A stretch of DNA of 64,000 nt from Streptomyces glaucescens (GCF_000761215.1 NZ_CP009438.1:2375501-2439500), one strand, 5' to 3'. Numbered from the stretch's first letter, positions 44,729 through 55,256 are shown. Notes: generated from the letters alone by a model not told the origin. Program-made: numbers and translations.

Positions 44729-45586
44729 TCACGCGTACCGGACACCGGCGTCGGCGAGGACCGGCGCGTCGCCCCGCTCCACGGCGCCGACGTCCATCCG
44801 GATCTCCCCGGCGCCCCGCCACATCCGCACCCGCAGGGTCTCCCCGGGGTGGACCACCCCGGCGAACCGCGCGGTGCAGCCGCGCACCCGGGTCACGTCG
44901 CCGTCGAGCAGGGTGTCGACGACGGCCTTCAGCGTGATGCCGTAGGTGCACAGGCCGTGCAGGACGGGCCGGTCGAAGCCCGCCCGCGCGGCGAACTCGG
45001 GGTCGGCGTGCAGCGGGTTCCAGTCGCCGCAGAGCCGGTAGAGCAGCGCCTGGTCCTCCCGGACGGGCCGCTCGACGGTCCGGTCGGGGGCGCCGGCGGG
45101 CGGTTCGCGCCGGGTGGCCGGGCCCCGGTCGCCGCCCCAGCCGCCTTCGCCGCGCACGTGGATCCGGGCATGAGCGGTCCACAGCGGCCCGTCGGCGTCG
45201 GCGGCATCGGTGCGCAGCACCAGGACGGCCGCGGTGCCCTTGTCGTGGACGGCGACGATCCGCTCGCTCGTGGTCGCGGTGCCCTCGGCCGGGAGGGTGC
45301 GGTGCAGGGCCAGCGACTGTCCGGCGTGCAGGACGCGGGCGAGGTCGACGTCGACGCCGGGCATGGACAGGCCGCTGATCACCCCGGGCGGGCCGCCCCC
45401 CGCGACGGTGGCGAAGCTCGGCAGGACGTGCAGCCGGGACTCCAGCGTGTAGCGCAGTTCGGCGGGGTCGGTGGCGGGGCGGCCCGCGCCGATGCCGAGG
45501 TGGTAGAGCAGGACGTCCTTCCGGGTCCAGGAGATCTCGCCGGTCCGGGGTCCGGCGGCGAGGGCCTTGGCTGCGTCGATGGGCAT
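44729..45586 (-). CDS. MaoC-family 2-enoyl-CoA hydratase
   Basis: 285 residues from ATG 45586. The N-terminal half is a degenerate hot-dog domain and the C-terminal half carries the hydratase 2 motif (YRLCGDWNPLHADPEFAARAGFDRPVLHGLCTYG), with the catalytic Asp/His pair in NPLHAD. The double hot-dog length matches peroxisomal multifunctional-type hydratases used in fatty-acid or sterol side-chain beta-oxidation. It is divergent from the GNAT gene. The substrate is unknown. Confidence 0.9.
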   Translation of the reverse strand: MPIDAAKALAAGPRTGEISWTRKDVLLYHLGIGAGRPATDPAELRYTLESRLHVLPSFATVAGGGPPGVISGLSMPGVDVDLARVLHAGQSLALHRTLPAEGTATTSERIVAVHDKGTAAVLVLRTDAADADGPLWTAHARIHVRGEGGWGGDRGPATRREPPAGAPDRTVERPVREDQALLYRLCGDWNPLHADPEFAARAGFDRPVLHGLCTYGITLKAVVDTLLDGDVTRVRGCTARFAGVVHPGETLRVRMWRGAGEIRMDVGAVERGDAPVLADAGVRYA

Positions 45587-45724
45587 GGGGCTCCTGTGCC
45601 CGGCGGGAACGGAGGGGGAAACCCGGGCGCGGCCGTCCACGCCGCCGGGCGCGCGTGGACGGCCCGCCCGGGGCGGCGCGGTCCGCCCTTCCCCGGTGCG
45701 TTGTCCTCGCGGGCGCACCACCGT

Positions 45725-45737
45725 TGACGATGCGTCA
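45725..45737. promoter_or_regulatory. palindrome TGACGATGCGTCA in a divergent promoter region
   Basis: A perfect 5-3-5 inverted repeat TGACG-ATG-CGTCA lies between the MaoC and GNAT genes, 64 bases before the GNAT start. It could be an operator for either gene; no regulator is adjacent. Confidence 0.35.
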
Positions 45738-45800
45738 GTGTGCCCGCCGCGGCACGGCGCATCGGGGGCGAGTGATCCCGTCAAGATCACTGCGCGCAGA

Positions 45801-46424
45801 ATGACCCATATGCCGACGACGCACCCACCGAAGACGACGACGTCCGACGACGTGCCCCCCATCAGCCGCTTGCTGGCCCTCGCCTTCGACGACGACCCGA
45901 TGATGCGCTGGTTCTTCCCCGAGGACACCACCCGGGGGGCCGGGCTGTCCCGCTACTTCGCCACCCTCCTCACCCGCCAGTACCTGGTGCACGGCGTGTG
46001 CGAGCACACCGCCTCGGCGGCGGCCTTCTGGGTCCCGCCGGAGGGGCGGGAGAAGGCCGTGCCGGACGCCACGACCGTCCAGCAGCTCCAGGAGATCCTC
46101 GGCGAACGCGCCCCGCTGTTCCGGGACGCCGTCGAGGCCGCCGCCCAGCACGGCCCGCGGGAGGCGCACTGGTACCTCGCGGTGATCGGCGCCGACCCCG
46201 CCGCCCGGGGCCAGGGGCACGGGGCCGCCCTGCTGCGCTCGGGGCTGGCCCGGGCCGACGCGGCCGGGCTTCCTGTCTACCTGGAGTCCTCCAAGCCCTC
46301 CAACCTCCCTCTGTACGAGCACTTCGGCTTCACCGTGCTCACCGAACTGCGGCTGCCGGGCGGCGGGCCGGCCCTGTGGGCGATGCGGCGGGAGCCGCGC
46401 CCGGGGTCGGCGCAGGACCGGTAG
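45801..46424 (+). CDS. GNAT family N-acetyltransferase
   Basis: 207 residues from ATG 45801 (ATG 45810 is equally possible; neither has a strong ribosome site). The acetyl-CoA-binding motif is YLAVIGADPAARGQGHGAALL, followed by LYEHFGFTVLTELRLP, which is the usual GNAT C-terminal pattern. The N-terminal LALAFDDDPMMRWFFPED is typical of a Streptomyces subgroup of unknown substrate. Confidence 0.9.
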   Translation: MTHMPTTHPPKTTTSDDVPPISRLLALAFDDDPMMRWFFPEDTTRGAGLSRYFATLLTRQYLVHGVCEHTASAAAFWVPPEGREKAVPDATTVQQLQEILGERAPLFRDAVEAAAQHGPREAHWYLAVIGADPAARGQGHGAALLRSGLARADAAGLPVYLESSKPSNLPLYEHFGFTVLTELRLPGGGPALWAMRREPRPGSAQDR

Positions 46425-46486
46425 GACGACCGGGGCGCGGGCAGGCGGGCAGGGTGCCTCGGCCCGCCCCCGGGCCGGCGCCGTGC

Positions 46487-47320
46487 TCAGCGCCCGGGCC
46501 GCTCGGCGAGCTTGGTCACCTCCGCCGAGGCGTACTCCGTGCCGCGGGGCGCGAGGCAGACGAACCAGTCGACCGGGGACCCCTCGGCGTGCCGGATGAA
46601 CCCGGTGTCGGCAGGTGTCCCGGTGCCCTCCGGGGCTCGTCCGACCACGGTGCCGGTGCCGTCCTTCCAGGTGCAGGTGACCTCGCCGGCGGCCCTGGTG
46701 ACCTGGCCGACGACCAGACGGTCCGGGCCGTCACCGTCCGGGTCCAGGGGGACGGCGGCCGTGGTGAGGTCCGAGGGCGGGTTCTGGTCAGGGGGGAAGG
46801 CGGACCACATGACCAGCGACGCCGTGCCGTCGACGACGCTGTGGACGAAGTAGTGGCTGCTGCCGACCAGCACGTAGGCGTTGCGGACCTCCTCCGGGAA
46901 CTGCCCGGACTCGGCCATCCGCGTCAGCTGGGCCTGTGCCTCGGTCTCGTCGCGGGGGGCCGCCCAGACGTCGAGCACGACGGACCACTCCTTGCCCCCG
47001 TCCGTCCCCCTGGCGAGCACGGTCCGCTGCGGCGCGAACACATCAGCGGTCGCGGACTGCGAGCGGGCCGCGGGCGGAGCGACCCGGTCACCGCCCCCGT
47101 CCGGCAGTCCCGCGACCGCCAGGGTCGCCGACGAACCGCTGATCACCAGCGCCGTGGCCGCCGCCACGGCCCAGCGGCGGGCTCTGCGGCGGCGCCCGCC
47201 CCGCAGCACCGACTGGTAGGGGGCTATGCCGATCTCCACCTCGTCCGCGGCCTCGGCCAGCAGGAAGGCGATGTCCGTGTGCGACATGTCGTGCTCGGTC
47301 TCCCGGTTCGCGCTCATCAC
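46487..47320 (-). CDS. membrane-anchored protein partner of the ECF sigma factor
   Basis: 277 residues from ATG 47320, overlapping the sigma-factor stop by four bases. Residues 1-45 are cytoplasmic, one hydrophobic segment follows (AVAAATALVISGSSATLAVAG, about 50-70), and 200 residues are predicted outside the cell. The layout is that of an anti-sigma factor, although no ZAS zinc motif (HxxxCxxC) is visible. It most likely controls the sigma factor at the membrane; this is inferred from the operon. Confidence 0.75.
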   Translation of the reverse strand: MMSANRETEHDMSHTDIAFLLAEAADEVEIGIAPYQSVLRGGRRRRARRWAVAAATALVISGSSATLAVAGLPDGGGDRVAPPAARSQSATADVFAPQRTVLARGTDGGKEWSVVLDVWAAPRDETEAQAQLTRMAESGQFPEEVRNAYVLVGSSHYFVHSVVDGTASLVMWSAFPPDQNPPSDLTTAAVPLDPDGDGPDRLVVGQVTRAAGEVTCTWKDGTGTVVGRAPEGTGTPADTGFIRHAEGSPVDWFVCLAPRGTEYASAEVTKLAERPGR

Positions 47321-47862
47321 TTCCGCCCTCCCTGTGTCACCGTCTCGGCCAGCCCCGGTATGGCGCGGAGTTTCGCGATCCCCTTCGCCGCGTTGCTCTT
47401 CACCGCGCCGACGGAGCAGCCCATGGCCTCGGCGGTCTGGGTCTCCGTCAGGTCCTCCCAGTACCGCAGCACCACGGCCTCCCGCTGGCGCACGGGCAGT
47501 CCGGCGAGTGCCTTCAGCAGCGCGTTGCGGTCGTCCGCCTGGGCGATGCGGTCTCCGGTGTCCGGCTGGTCGTGCGCGAGCCCGGAGTCGTCCTTCGGTG
47601 CCAGGAACTCGCGCAGGCGTCTGCGGTGCTTGCGCGCGTGCGTGTTGATCATCACGCGCCGGACGTACGCCTCCGGTTCATCGGCCGAGCCGACCTTGCG
47701 CCAGGCCACGTAGACCCGCTCCAGGGTCGACTGGACCAGGTCCTCCGCCGCGTGCTGCTCCCCCGTGAGGAGAAATGCCGTGCGCATCAACCGCGGCCAG
47801 CGGCCGATGACGAAGGCCTGGAACTCCTCGTCCCGGGCCTGCTTCCGATCCCCCATGGGCAC
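47317..47862 (-). CDS. SigE-family ECF RNA polymerase sigma factor
   Basis: 181 residues from ATG 47862 (ATG 47856 is possible). Region 2 reads LMRTAFLLTGEQHAAEDLVQSTLERVYVAWRKV, and region 4 reads LPVRQREAVVLRYWEDLTETQTAEAMGCSVGAVKSNAAKGIAKLR. This matches the SigE-type ECF group common in actinomycetes. It is translationally coupled to the membrane protein downstream. No extra C-terminal domain is present. Confidence 0.92.
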   Translation of the reverse strand: MPMGDRKQARDEEFQAFVIGRWPRLMRTAFLLTGEQHAAEDLVQSTLERVYVAWRKVGSADEPEAYVRRVMINTHARKHRRRLREFLAPKDDSGLAHDQPDTGDRIAQADDRNALLKALAGLPVRQREAVVLRYWEDLTETQTAEAMGCSVGAVKSNAAKGIAKLRAIPGLAETVTQGGRK

Positions 47863-47960
47863 CTCCTAGACAAACAAAGGAGTCCATGGGCACCGCGAAC
47901 CGTTGCCTCCCCGCTCCGACTTTCTCCGCCCTCCCCGTCCGTCCCCCTGCCGGGGCCGGC

Positions 47961-49625
47961 TCAGCGAGCGGCCCCGGCCCCCGCAGCGTCCCCGCCTTCC
48001 CCGGCACCGCCCCCGCCTTCCCCGGCACCGCCGGCGTTCCGGGCGCCCCCGGCGTGCCGAGCGCCCCCTTCCTCCCCGGCGCCCACGAGGTCCCCGCCGC
48101 CCGCAGCGCCTGCGAGGTCCCCAGCGCTCCCGGCCCCCGCGGACCTCCTGGCCTCCGCACCGCTCCCGGCCCCCGCGGTGTCCGGAGGGCCCGCGGTGCC
48201 CGCCGCCTCCTTCCCCGGCAGCCACACCGCCATCACCGCGGCTCCCGCCAGCAGCACCACCGCCGACGCCCGGAACGCCAGCGCGTACCCCTCGGTGAGC
48301 GGGACCGCCCCCGTGCTCTCCCCGGTACGGGCCGCGGCGATCGTCGACATCACCGCGAGGCCGAGGGAGCCGCCCATCACCCGGGAGGTGTTGATCATGC
48401 CGGAGACCAGTCCGGCGTCCCGCGGGTCCGCGCCCGAGGTGGCGAGCGCGGCCAGCGGTGTCGCGGTGAGGCCCGCGCCGAGCATCATCAGGATGCCGGG
48501 GAGCATGATCCCGGTGAGGTAGCCGCCGTCGGCGCGCATCGTCGACTGCCAGCCGAACCCGGCGGCGCCGGTCAGCGAGCCGAGCACGGCAACCCGCCGC
48601 GCGCCCAGCCGGCGCATCCAGCGCGGGGCCAGCTTGGAGCCGACGACGACGGCGAGCGAGCTGGGCACCAGGGCGAGACCGGCCTCCAGCGGCGAGTAGC
48701 CGAGCACGTTCTGCGCGTACAGCGTCATGAAGAACCACATGCAGAACATCGCGGAGCCGCTGAGGAACATCGCCGCGTTGGCCGACGACACCGGCCGCAG
48801 CGCGAGCAGCCTGAGCGGCATCAGCGGCGCCGTCGTGCGCGCCTCGACCAGCAGGAACAGGCCGATGAGCAGCAGCCCCGCGAAGAGCGGGACCAGTGTG
48901 GCCGACGCGGTCCAGCCCGTCGCCTCGGTCTGCGAGATGCCGTACGCGAGCGCGCCCAGCCCCGACGTGACGAGCACCGCGCCCGGCAGGTCCAGACGGC
49001 GCCGGCCCGCGGCGCGGCTCTCGGGCAGCCAGCGCAGGGCGGCGGCCAGGACGACCGCGCCGATCGGAACGTTGATCAGCAGCACCCACCGCCACGACAG
49101 CCCCTCGACGAGCAGACCGCCGATGAGCCCGCCCGCGGCGCCGCCGCCCGCGCCGACCGCCGTCCAGGTGGCGATGGCCCGCGCCCGCGCGGCGCCCTCC
49201 GGGACGGCGGAGGTGAGGAGGGTGAGCGTGGAGGGGGCGAGGACGGCCGCGCCGAGGCCCTGCGCGGCACGTGCGGCCAGCAGCTCCCAGCCCTCCTGCG
49301 CGAAGCCGCCGCCCAGGGAGGCCACCGTGAACAGCGAGAGCCCGACCAGGAACATCCGCTTGCGGCCGAACAGGTCACCCGCGCGTCCGCCCAGCAGCAT
49401 GAACCCGGCGAAGGCGATCGCGTACGCGTTCACCACCCATTGCAGGCCCGGGCCGCTCAGCCCGAGGTCGGCCCGTATCGACGGCAGCGCCACATTGACG
49501 ACGGACACGTCGAGCACGACCAGGAACTGTCCGGCGCAGGCGAGGGCCACGACCAGCCAGGTGGGGGGTGCGGTGCGGAGGGAGGCACGGGAGGTGGTCT
49601 CGGACGCTGGGAGCATGGTTGCCAT
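47961..49625 (-). CDS. MFS drug exporter (DHA2 type, 14 TM)
   Basis: 554 residues from ATG 49625 (a later ATG lies at 49616). About fourteen hydrophobic segments are seen. MFS motif A is GGRAGDLFGRKRMF, and motif C-like AVGAGGGAAGGLIGG follows, placing it in the DHA2 family of drug:proton antiporters. The first membrane segment has the DHA2 motif LDVSVVNVALPSI. The C-terminal 80 residues are Gly/Ala/Glu-rich low-complexity sequence (GGARNAGGAGEGGGGAGEGG). A dyad of two GGTCGTACGACC palindromes lies 51-81 bases upstream and suggests TetR-type control. Confidence 0.9.
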   Translation of the reverse strand: MATMLPASETTSRASLRTAPPTWLVVALACAGQFLVVLDVSVVNVALPSIRADLGLSGPGLQWVVNAYAIAFAGFMLLGGRAGDLFGRKRMFLVGLSLFTVASLGGGFAQEGWELLAARAAQGLGAAVLAPSTLTLLTSAVPEGAARARAIATWTAVGAGGGAAGGLIGGLLVEGLSWRWVLLINVPIGAVVLAAALRWLPESRAAGRRRLDLPGAVLVTSGLGALAYGISQTEATGWTASATLVPLFAGLLLIGLFLLVEARTTAPLMPLRLLALRPVSSANAAMFLSGSAMFCMWFFMTLYAQNVLGYSPLEAGLALVPSSLAVVVGSKLAPRWMRRLGARRVAVLGSLTGAAGFGWQSTMRADGGYLTGIMLPGILMMLGAGLTATPLAALATSGADPRDAGLVSGMINTSRVMGGSLGLAVMSTIAAARTGESTGAVPLTEGYALAFRASAVVLLAGAAVMAVWLPGKEAAGTAGPPDTAGAGSGAEARRSAGAGSAGDLAGAAGGGDLVGAGEEGGARHAGGARNAGGAGEGGGGAGEGGDAAGAGAAR

Positions 49626-49675
49626 GGTCTCAGCCGGTCCCGGCGCGGGCATCGGCACTTGGTCCCAATGGCCTC

Positions 49676-49706
49676 GGTCGTACGACCTCCTGGAGGTCGT
49701 ACGACC
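49676..49706. promoter_or_regulatory. 31-bp dyad of two palindromic half-sites; operator or terminator
   Basis: Two copies of GGTCGTACGACC (itself a palindrome) are arranged as a perfect 15-1-15 inverted repeat, with TCC-T-GGA in the middle. It lies 50 bases upstream of the MFS exporter and 51 bases downstream of the xylanase stop. Self-palindromic arms favour an operator bound by two dimers; a terminator hairpin for the xylanase is the alternative. Confidence 0.6.
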
Positions 49707-49757
49707 GGGGCCGCGGTACTGCGGGACGGGCCGCGCGGGCGGGCCGGCGGGGCGGGG

Positions 49758-51317
<1,560 letters not shown>

Positions 51318-51383
51318 TCAAGAATCGGTGAGGTCGCGTCAGCATCGGAATAGTTGCCCGGGTACACCGAGTTCCTGTTGCAC

Positions 51384-53204
51384 ATGACACCCACGACGAC
51401 CGGCACGCCGTCCGGCCAGCCCGACATGCCCGGCCGCAACGTCCGGCCCGGCAGGCCCGGCAGGCCCGACCGGAGCGAGAAGACCGAGCGGACCGAGCGG
51501 ACCGTCGACCGGGCCGTCGTGCCGGTGCTCGCCTTCGCGGGCATCGCGGTCGCGGTGATGCAGACCCTGCTCGTCCCGGTGATCAAGGACCTGCCGCAAC
51601 TGCTGGACACCGATCCCGGCAACGCCACGTGGGTCCTCACCTCCACGCTCCTCTCCGGAGCCGTGGCCACCCCGATCATGGGCCGGCTCGGCGACCTGTT
51701 CGGCAAGCGGCGGATGCTGGTCGGCAGCCTCGCCGTGATGGTCGTCGGCGCGCTGATCAGCGCGTTCACCAGCGCGCTGGTGCCGATGATCGTCGGCCGT
51801 ACCCTCCAGGGGTTCGCCATGGGCGCCATCCCGCTCGGCATCGGCCTGATGCGCGACATGCTCCCGCGCGAGCGGCTCGGCTCCGCCATGGCCCTGATGA
51901 GCAGCTCCATCGGCGTCGGCGGCGGTCTCGCGCTGCCCGCGGCGGCGCTGGTCGCCCAGCACACCGACTGGCACACCCTCTTCTACGGCGCCGCCGGCCT
52001 CGGCGTCCTCGCCATCGCGCTGGTCCTGCTGGTGGTCCCCGAATCCCCCGTGCGCGCCGCCGGCTCCTTCGACCTGCCCGGCGCACTCGGACTGTCCGCC
52101 GGACTGGTCCTGCTGCTCCTGCCCGTCACCAAGGGCAGCGACTGGGGCTGGTCGTCCGGCACGACGCTCGGCCTCTTCGCGGCGGCGGTCGTGGTGCTGC
52201 TGCTGTGGGGCCTGCTGGAACTCAGGGTCGCCGCGCCGCTGGTCGACCTGCGCACCACCGCCCGCCGCGAAGTGCTGCTCACCAACCTCGCGTCGATCAT
52301 GGTCGGTGTCTCCTTCTACGTCGTCTCGCTGGTCCTGCCCCAGCTCCTCCAGCTGCCCTCCGCGACCGGCTACGGCCTCGGGCAGTCGATGGTCGTCGCG
52401 GGCCTGTGCGTGGCGCCGCTGGGCGTGACCATGATGTTCACCGCACCGCTCTACGCCCGGCTGTCCGCCAAGTACGGGCCCAAGGTGACCCTGATCCTCG
52501 GCCTGCTCGTCATAGGCCTCGGCTACGGCGCCGGACTCGGCCTGATGGACGCCGCCTGGCAGACCGTCGTCACCTCGGTCGTCCTCGGCGCGGGAATCGG
52601 CCTCGCCTACTCCTCGCTCCCGGCCCTGATCGTCGGCGCCGTCCCGGCCTCCGAGACCGGCGCGGCGAACGGCCTGAACACCCTGATGCGGTCCATCGGC
52701 ACGTCCGTGTCGAGCGCCGTCATCGGCATGGTGCTGGCGAACACCGCGGACACCGCCGGCGGCGTCGCCGTCCCGACGATGCACGGCTTCCGCGTCTCCT
52801 TCCTCATCGCCACCGCCGCGGTCGCCGCCGGGCTGCTGCTGGCGCTGTTCCTGCCGGGGCAGCGGCCCTCGGGCACGCTCCAGCTACGGGCGAGCAGCGA
52901 GGAGGACGCTTCGCTGGAGCGGGCCGAGGAGGTGCTGCGGGGCTTCCAGGGGCGGGTGCTGTCCGCCGACGGGGCGCCGGTGGCGCGGGCCCGGGTCACG
53001 CTGATCGACCGGCACGGCCGCCGGGCGGGCGCGACGTACTCCGCGGACGACGGGGGTTACGCGCTCGCCGTGCCGGGATCGGGTTCCTACGTCCTGGCCG
53101 TCCGGGCCGCGGGACACGGACCGCACGCCTCGGCGGCGACGCACGCGGGGGACGGGCGGGCGGTGGTGGATCTGTCGTTGCCGGGGGAGACCGTCAGCGC
53201 GTAG
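51384..53204 (+). CDS. MFS transporter with C-terminal carboxypeptidase-regulatory-like domain
   Basis: 606 residues from ATG 51384; an upstream TTG at 51354 is possible. About fourteen membrane segments follow a basic N-terminal tail. MFS motif A is GRLGDLFGKRRM. After the last membrane segment (LIATAAVAAGLLLALFLPG) come about 110 residues: a helical linker (DASLERAEEVLRGF) and a Cna-B/transthyretin-like beta domain (QGRVLSADGAPVARARVTLIDRHGRR ... YALAVPGSGSYVLAVRAAGH). Such a domain is not standard for MFS proteins and would be cytoplasmic in a 14-TM topology. It is divergent from the xylanase gene, whose upstream region it shares. Confidence 0.87.
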   Translation: MTPTTTGTPSGQPDMPGRNVRPGRPGRPDRSEKTERTERTVDRAVVPVLAFAGIAVAVMQTLLVPVIKDLPQLLDTDPGNATWVLTSTLLSGAVATPIMGRLGDLFGKRRMLVGSLAVMVVGALISAFTSALVPMIVGRTLQGFAMGAIPLGIGLMRDMLPRERLGSAMALMSSSIGVGGGLALPAAALVAQHTDWHTLFYGAAGLGVLAIALVLLVVPESPVRAAGSFDLPGALGLSAGLVLLLLPVTKGSDWGWSSGTTLGLFAAAVVVLLLWGLLELRVAAPLVDLRTTARREVLLTNLASIMVGVSFYVVSLVLPQLLQLPSATGYGLGQSMVVAGLCVAPLGVTMMFTAPLYARLSAKYGPKVTLILGLLVIGLGYGAGLGLMDAAWQTVVTSVVLGAGIGLAYSSLPALIVGAVPASETGAANGLNTLMRSIGTSVSSAVIGMVLANTADTAGGVAVPTMHGFRVSFLIATAAVAAGLLLALFLPGQRPSGTLQLRASSEEDASLERAEEVLRGFQGRVLSADGAPVARARVTLIDRHGRRAGATYSADDGGYALAVPGSGSYVLAVRAAGHGPHASAATHAGDGRAVVDLSLPGETVSA

Positions 53205-53255
53205 CGCTCCGCGGGTGGGGCGGTGGTGTGTGCCGGCGTCCTTCGAGTGCGGGGG

Positions 53256-53475
53256 CGTTGTGGTTTTCGCGCAGTTCCCCGCGCCCCTATGGGGCTGGCG
53301 TCCTTCGGGTGCGGCGCCTTGGTGGCTGGGCGCGCAGTTCCCCGCGCCCCTGGGGGGTGCGGCGGCGTTGTGGATTTCGCGCAGTTCCCCGCGCCCCTTT
53401 GGGGCTGGCGTCCTTCGGGTGCGGCGCCGTGGTGGCTGGGCGCGCAGTTCCCCGCGCCCCTGGGGGTGCGGGGGC
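53256..53475. repeat. 110-bp tandem duplication with four 20-bp repeat cores
   Basis: The core GCGCAGTTCCCCGCGCCCCT occurs at 53269-53288, 53332-53351, 53379-53398 and 53442-53461. Copies 1 and 3, and copies 2 and 4, are exactly 110 bases apart, so a unit holding two cores has been duplicated in tandem with few changes. Each core ends in a small hairpin (CCCCTATGGGG, CCCCTTTGGGG, CCCCTGGGG). The same core is familiar from many Streptomyces intergenic regions. It fills the gene-free stretch 53205-53574 after the MFS gene and may also terminate its transcription. Confidence 0.9.
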
Positions 53476-53574
53476 GGGTTCGCGCGCTCCTGGTGGGGGC
53501 GTACCCGGTGTCGGGTGGGGGGTGGGGGTGATGGAGCATGGCGGGTGGAAGAGTCGTACGACCGAGAGGGACCC

Positions 53575-54249
53575 ATGAGCACGGCACCCAAGCCGGAGAT
53601 CCTGGCCGCGTTCGAGGCCGCGAAGGGGTTCATGCCGGTCGACGAGGGGCTGGCGCTGTACGCGGCGGCGGTGGAGGCGGGGCGGCTCGGGCTGCCGTTG
53701 CTGGAGGTCGGCACGTACTGCGGCCGGTCGACGATCCTGCTCGCGGACGCCGCCCGTGCGGCCGGTGTCACCGCGGTCACCGTCGACCACCACCGGGGCA
53801 GCGAGGAGCAGCAGCCCGGCTGGGAGTACCACGATCCGGAGACGGTCGACCCGGAGCTGGGTCTGATGGACACCCTTCCGGCCTTCCGCCGCACCCTGCA
53901 CCGGGCGGGCCTGGAGGAGCACGTGGTGGCCCTGGTGGGCCGTTCCCCGCAGATCGCGGCGCTGTGGAACACGCCTGTGGGCCTGGTCTTCATCGACGGG
54001 GGCCACACCGACGAGCACGCCCGCGCGGACTACGAGGGGTGGGCGCCGTGGGTGGCGCCGGACGGTCTGCTGGTCATCCACGACGTCTTCCCTGATCCGG
54101 CCGACGAGTTCACCGGCCAGGCGCCGTACCGCGTCTACCTGCGGGCCCTGGAGTCGGGGGCGTTCACGGAGGTGGGGGTCGCGGGGTCGATGCGCGTGCT
54201 GCGGCGCACGGGTGCGGGGCACCCGGTGGGTTCGCCGGCCGCCCGCTAG
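53575..54249 (+). CDS. class I SAM-dependent methyltransferase (Methyltransf_24-like)
   Basis: 224 residues from ATG 53575 with GAGAGGGA 4 bases upstream. The SAM-binding motif I is LLEVGTYCGRSTILLA, with TAVTVDHHRG as motif II, and the acidic motif VFIDGGHTDEHARADYEGW with GLLVIHDVFPDP. This pattern is shared with cephalosporin-hydroxylase-like and O-methyltransferase families; the substrate is unknown. It lies 9 bases upstream of the amidase gene, so the two are probably one transcript. Confidence 0.85.
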   Translation: MSTAPKPEILAAFEAAKGFMPVDEGLALYAAAVEAGRLGLPLLEVGTYCGRSTILLADAARAAGVTAVTVDHHRGSEEQQPGWEYHDPETVDPELGLMDTLPAFRRTLHRAGLEEHVVALVGRSPQIAALWNTPVGLVFIDGGHTDEHARADYEGWAPWVAPDGLLVIHDVFPDPADEFTGQAPYRVYLRALESGAFTEVGVAGSMRVLRRTGAGHPVGSPAAR

Positions 54250-54258
54250 GGTGGCCCC

Positions 54259-55218
54259 GTGTCGTACGCAGGTCCGGAATTCGATCCTCCCGCCCGCCGT
54301 CGCCCAGGCCGCAGGCTGCTCGCCGTGGTGGCGGGCGCGCTGGCCGTCGGGGCGCTGGCCGGGTGGCTCGTGGTCGAGGGCGCCGGGGGAACGGACGGCG
54401 GCGGTACGGCCGCGCCCTCGGTGAGTGCGTCCGCCGGCGACGTCCGCGGTTCCGGGGCTCCCGCGCCCGCGGACCCCTCCGGCCCCCCGTCGGCCGACGA
54501 CGACCGCAGGCCGGGCGCCGACGCGACGGCCACGACCGCCGCCGCTCCCCTCAGGGGCAAGGTCGTCGTCATCGACCCCGGGCACAATCCGGGCAACGGC
54601 CGGCACACCGCCGAGATCAACCGGCAGGTGGACATCGGGACGGGCCGCAAGGAGTGCGACACCACCGGCACCGAGACGAACGACGGGTACGCCGAGGCCC
54701 GGTTCACCCTCGACGTCGCCCGCCGGATGCGGACGCTGCTGCGGGCGCAGGGCGCCACCGTGAAGCTGACGCAGGACGCCGACCGGCCGTTCGGGCCGTG
54801 CATCGACGAGCGGGCGCGGATCGGGAACGAGGCGGGGGCCGACGCCGTGGTGTCCCTGCACGCCGACGGGTCGGGTGCCGGCAACCGCGGGTTCCACGTG
54901 ATCCTGCCGGGCGAGGTGCGGGCGGGCGCCGCCGACACCCGTGCCATCGTGGGCCCTTCGCGCGAGCTGGGCGAGCGCATCGCCGGCAACTTCGTGCGGG
55001 CGACCGGCAGCGCCCCCTCCAACTACGTCGGCGACGGCACCGGACTGGTCACCCGCGAGGACCTCGGCGGTCTCAATCTGTCAACGGTTCCGAAGGTGTT
55101 CATCGAGTGCGGGAACATGCGCGATAGCAAGGACGCGGCACTGCTGACCAGCGGCGCCTGGCGGCAGAAGGCGGCGCGAGGGATCTCTGACGGAATCGTG
55201 AGTTTCCTGCGCGGGTAG
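54259..55218 (+). CDS. N-acetylmuramoyl-L-alanine amidase (Amidase_3)
   Basis: 319 residues from GTG 54259. Residues 17-40 form an uncleaved signal anchor (GRRLLAVVAGALAVGALAGWLVV), then about 60 residues of Ala/Pro/Ser linker. The zinc amidase domain starts with KVVVIDPGHNPGNG, continues with VVSLHADGSG, and ends with FIECGNMRD, giving the zinc histidines and the catalytic glutamate. It cleaves the bond between muramic acid and L-alanine in peptidoglycan, outside the membrane. It probably shares an operon with the methyltransferase upstream. Confidence 0.93.
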   Translation: MSYAGPEFDPPARRRPGRRLLAVVAGALAVGALAGWLVVEGAGGTDGGGTAAPSVSASAGDVRGSGAPAPADPSGPPSADDDRRPGADATATTAAAPLRGKVVVIDPGHNPGNGRHTAEINRQVDIGTGRKECDTTGTETNDGYAEARFTLDVARRMRTLLRAQGATVKLTQDADRPFGPCIDERARIGNEAGADAVVSLHADGSGAGNRGFHVILPGEVRAGAADTRAIVGPSRELGERIAGNFVRATGSAPSNYVGDGTGLVTREDLGGLNLSTVPKVFIECGNMRDSKDAALLTSGAWRQKAARGISDGIVSFLRG

Positions 55219-55256
55219 GGCTCCGCGCGCGGATCCCGGCGGACAGCCCCGACGGG

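Noticed and set aside
53256..53475. CRISPR array
   Set aside because: The repeats are few, unevenly spaced in pairs, the intervening sequence is also duplicated, and no cas gene is nearby.
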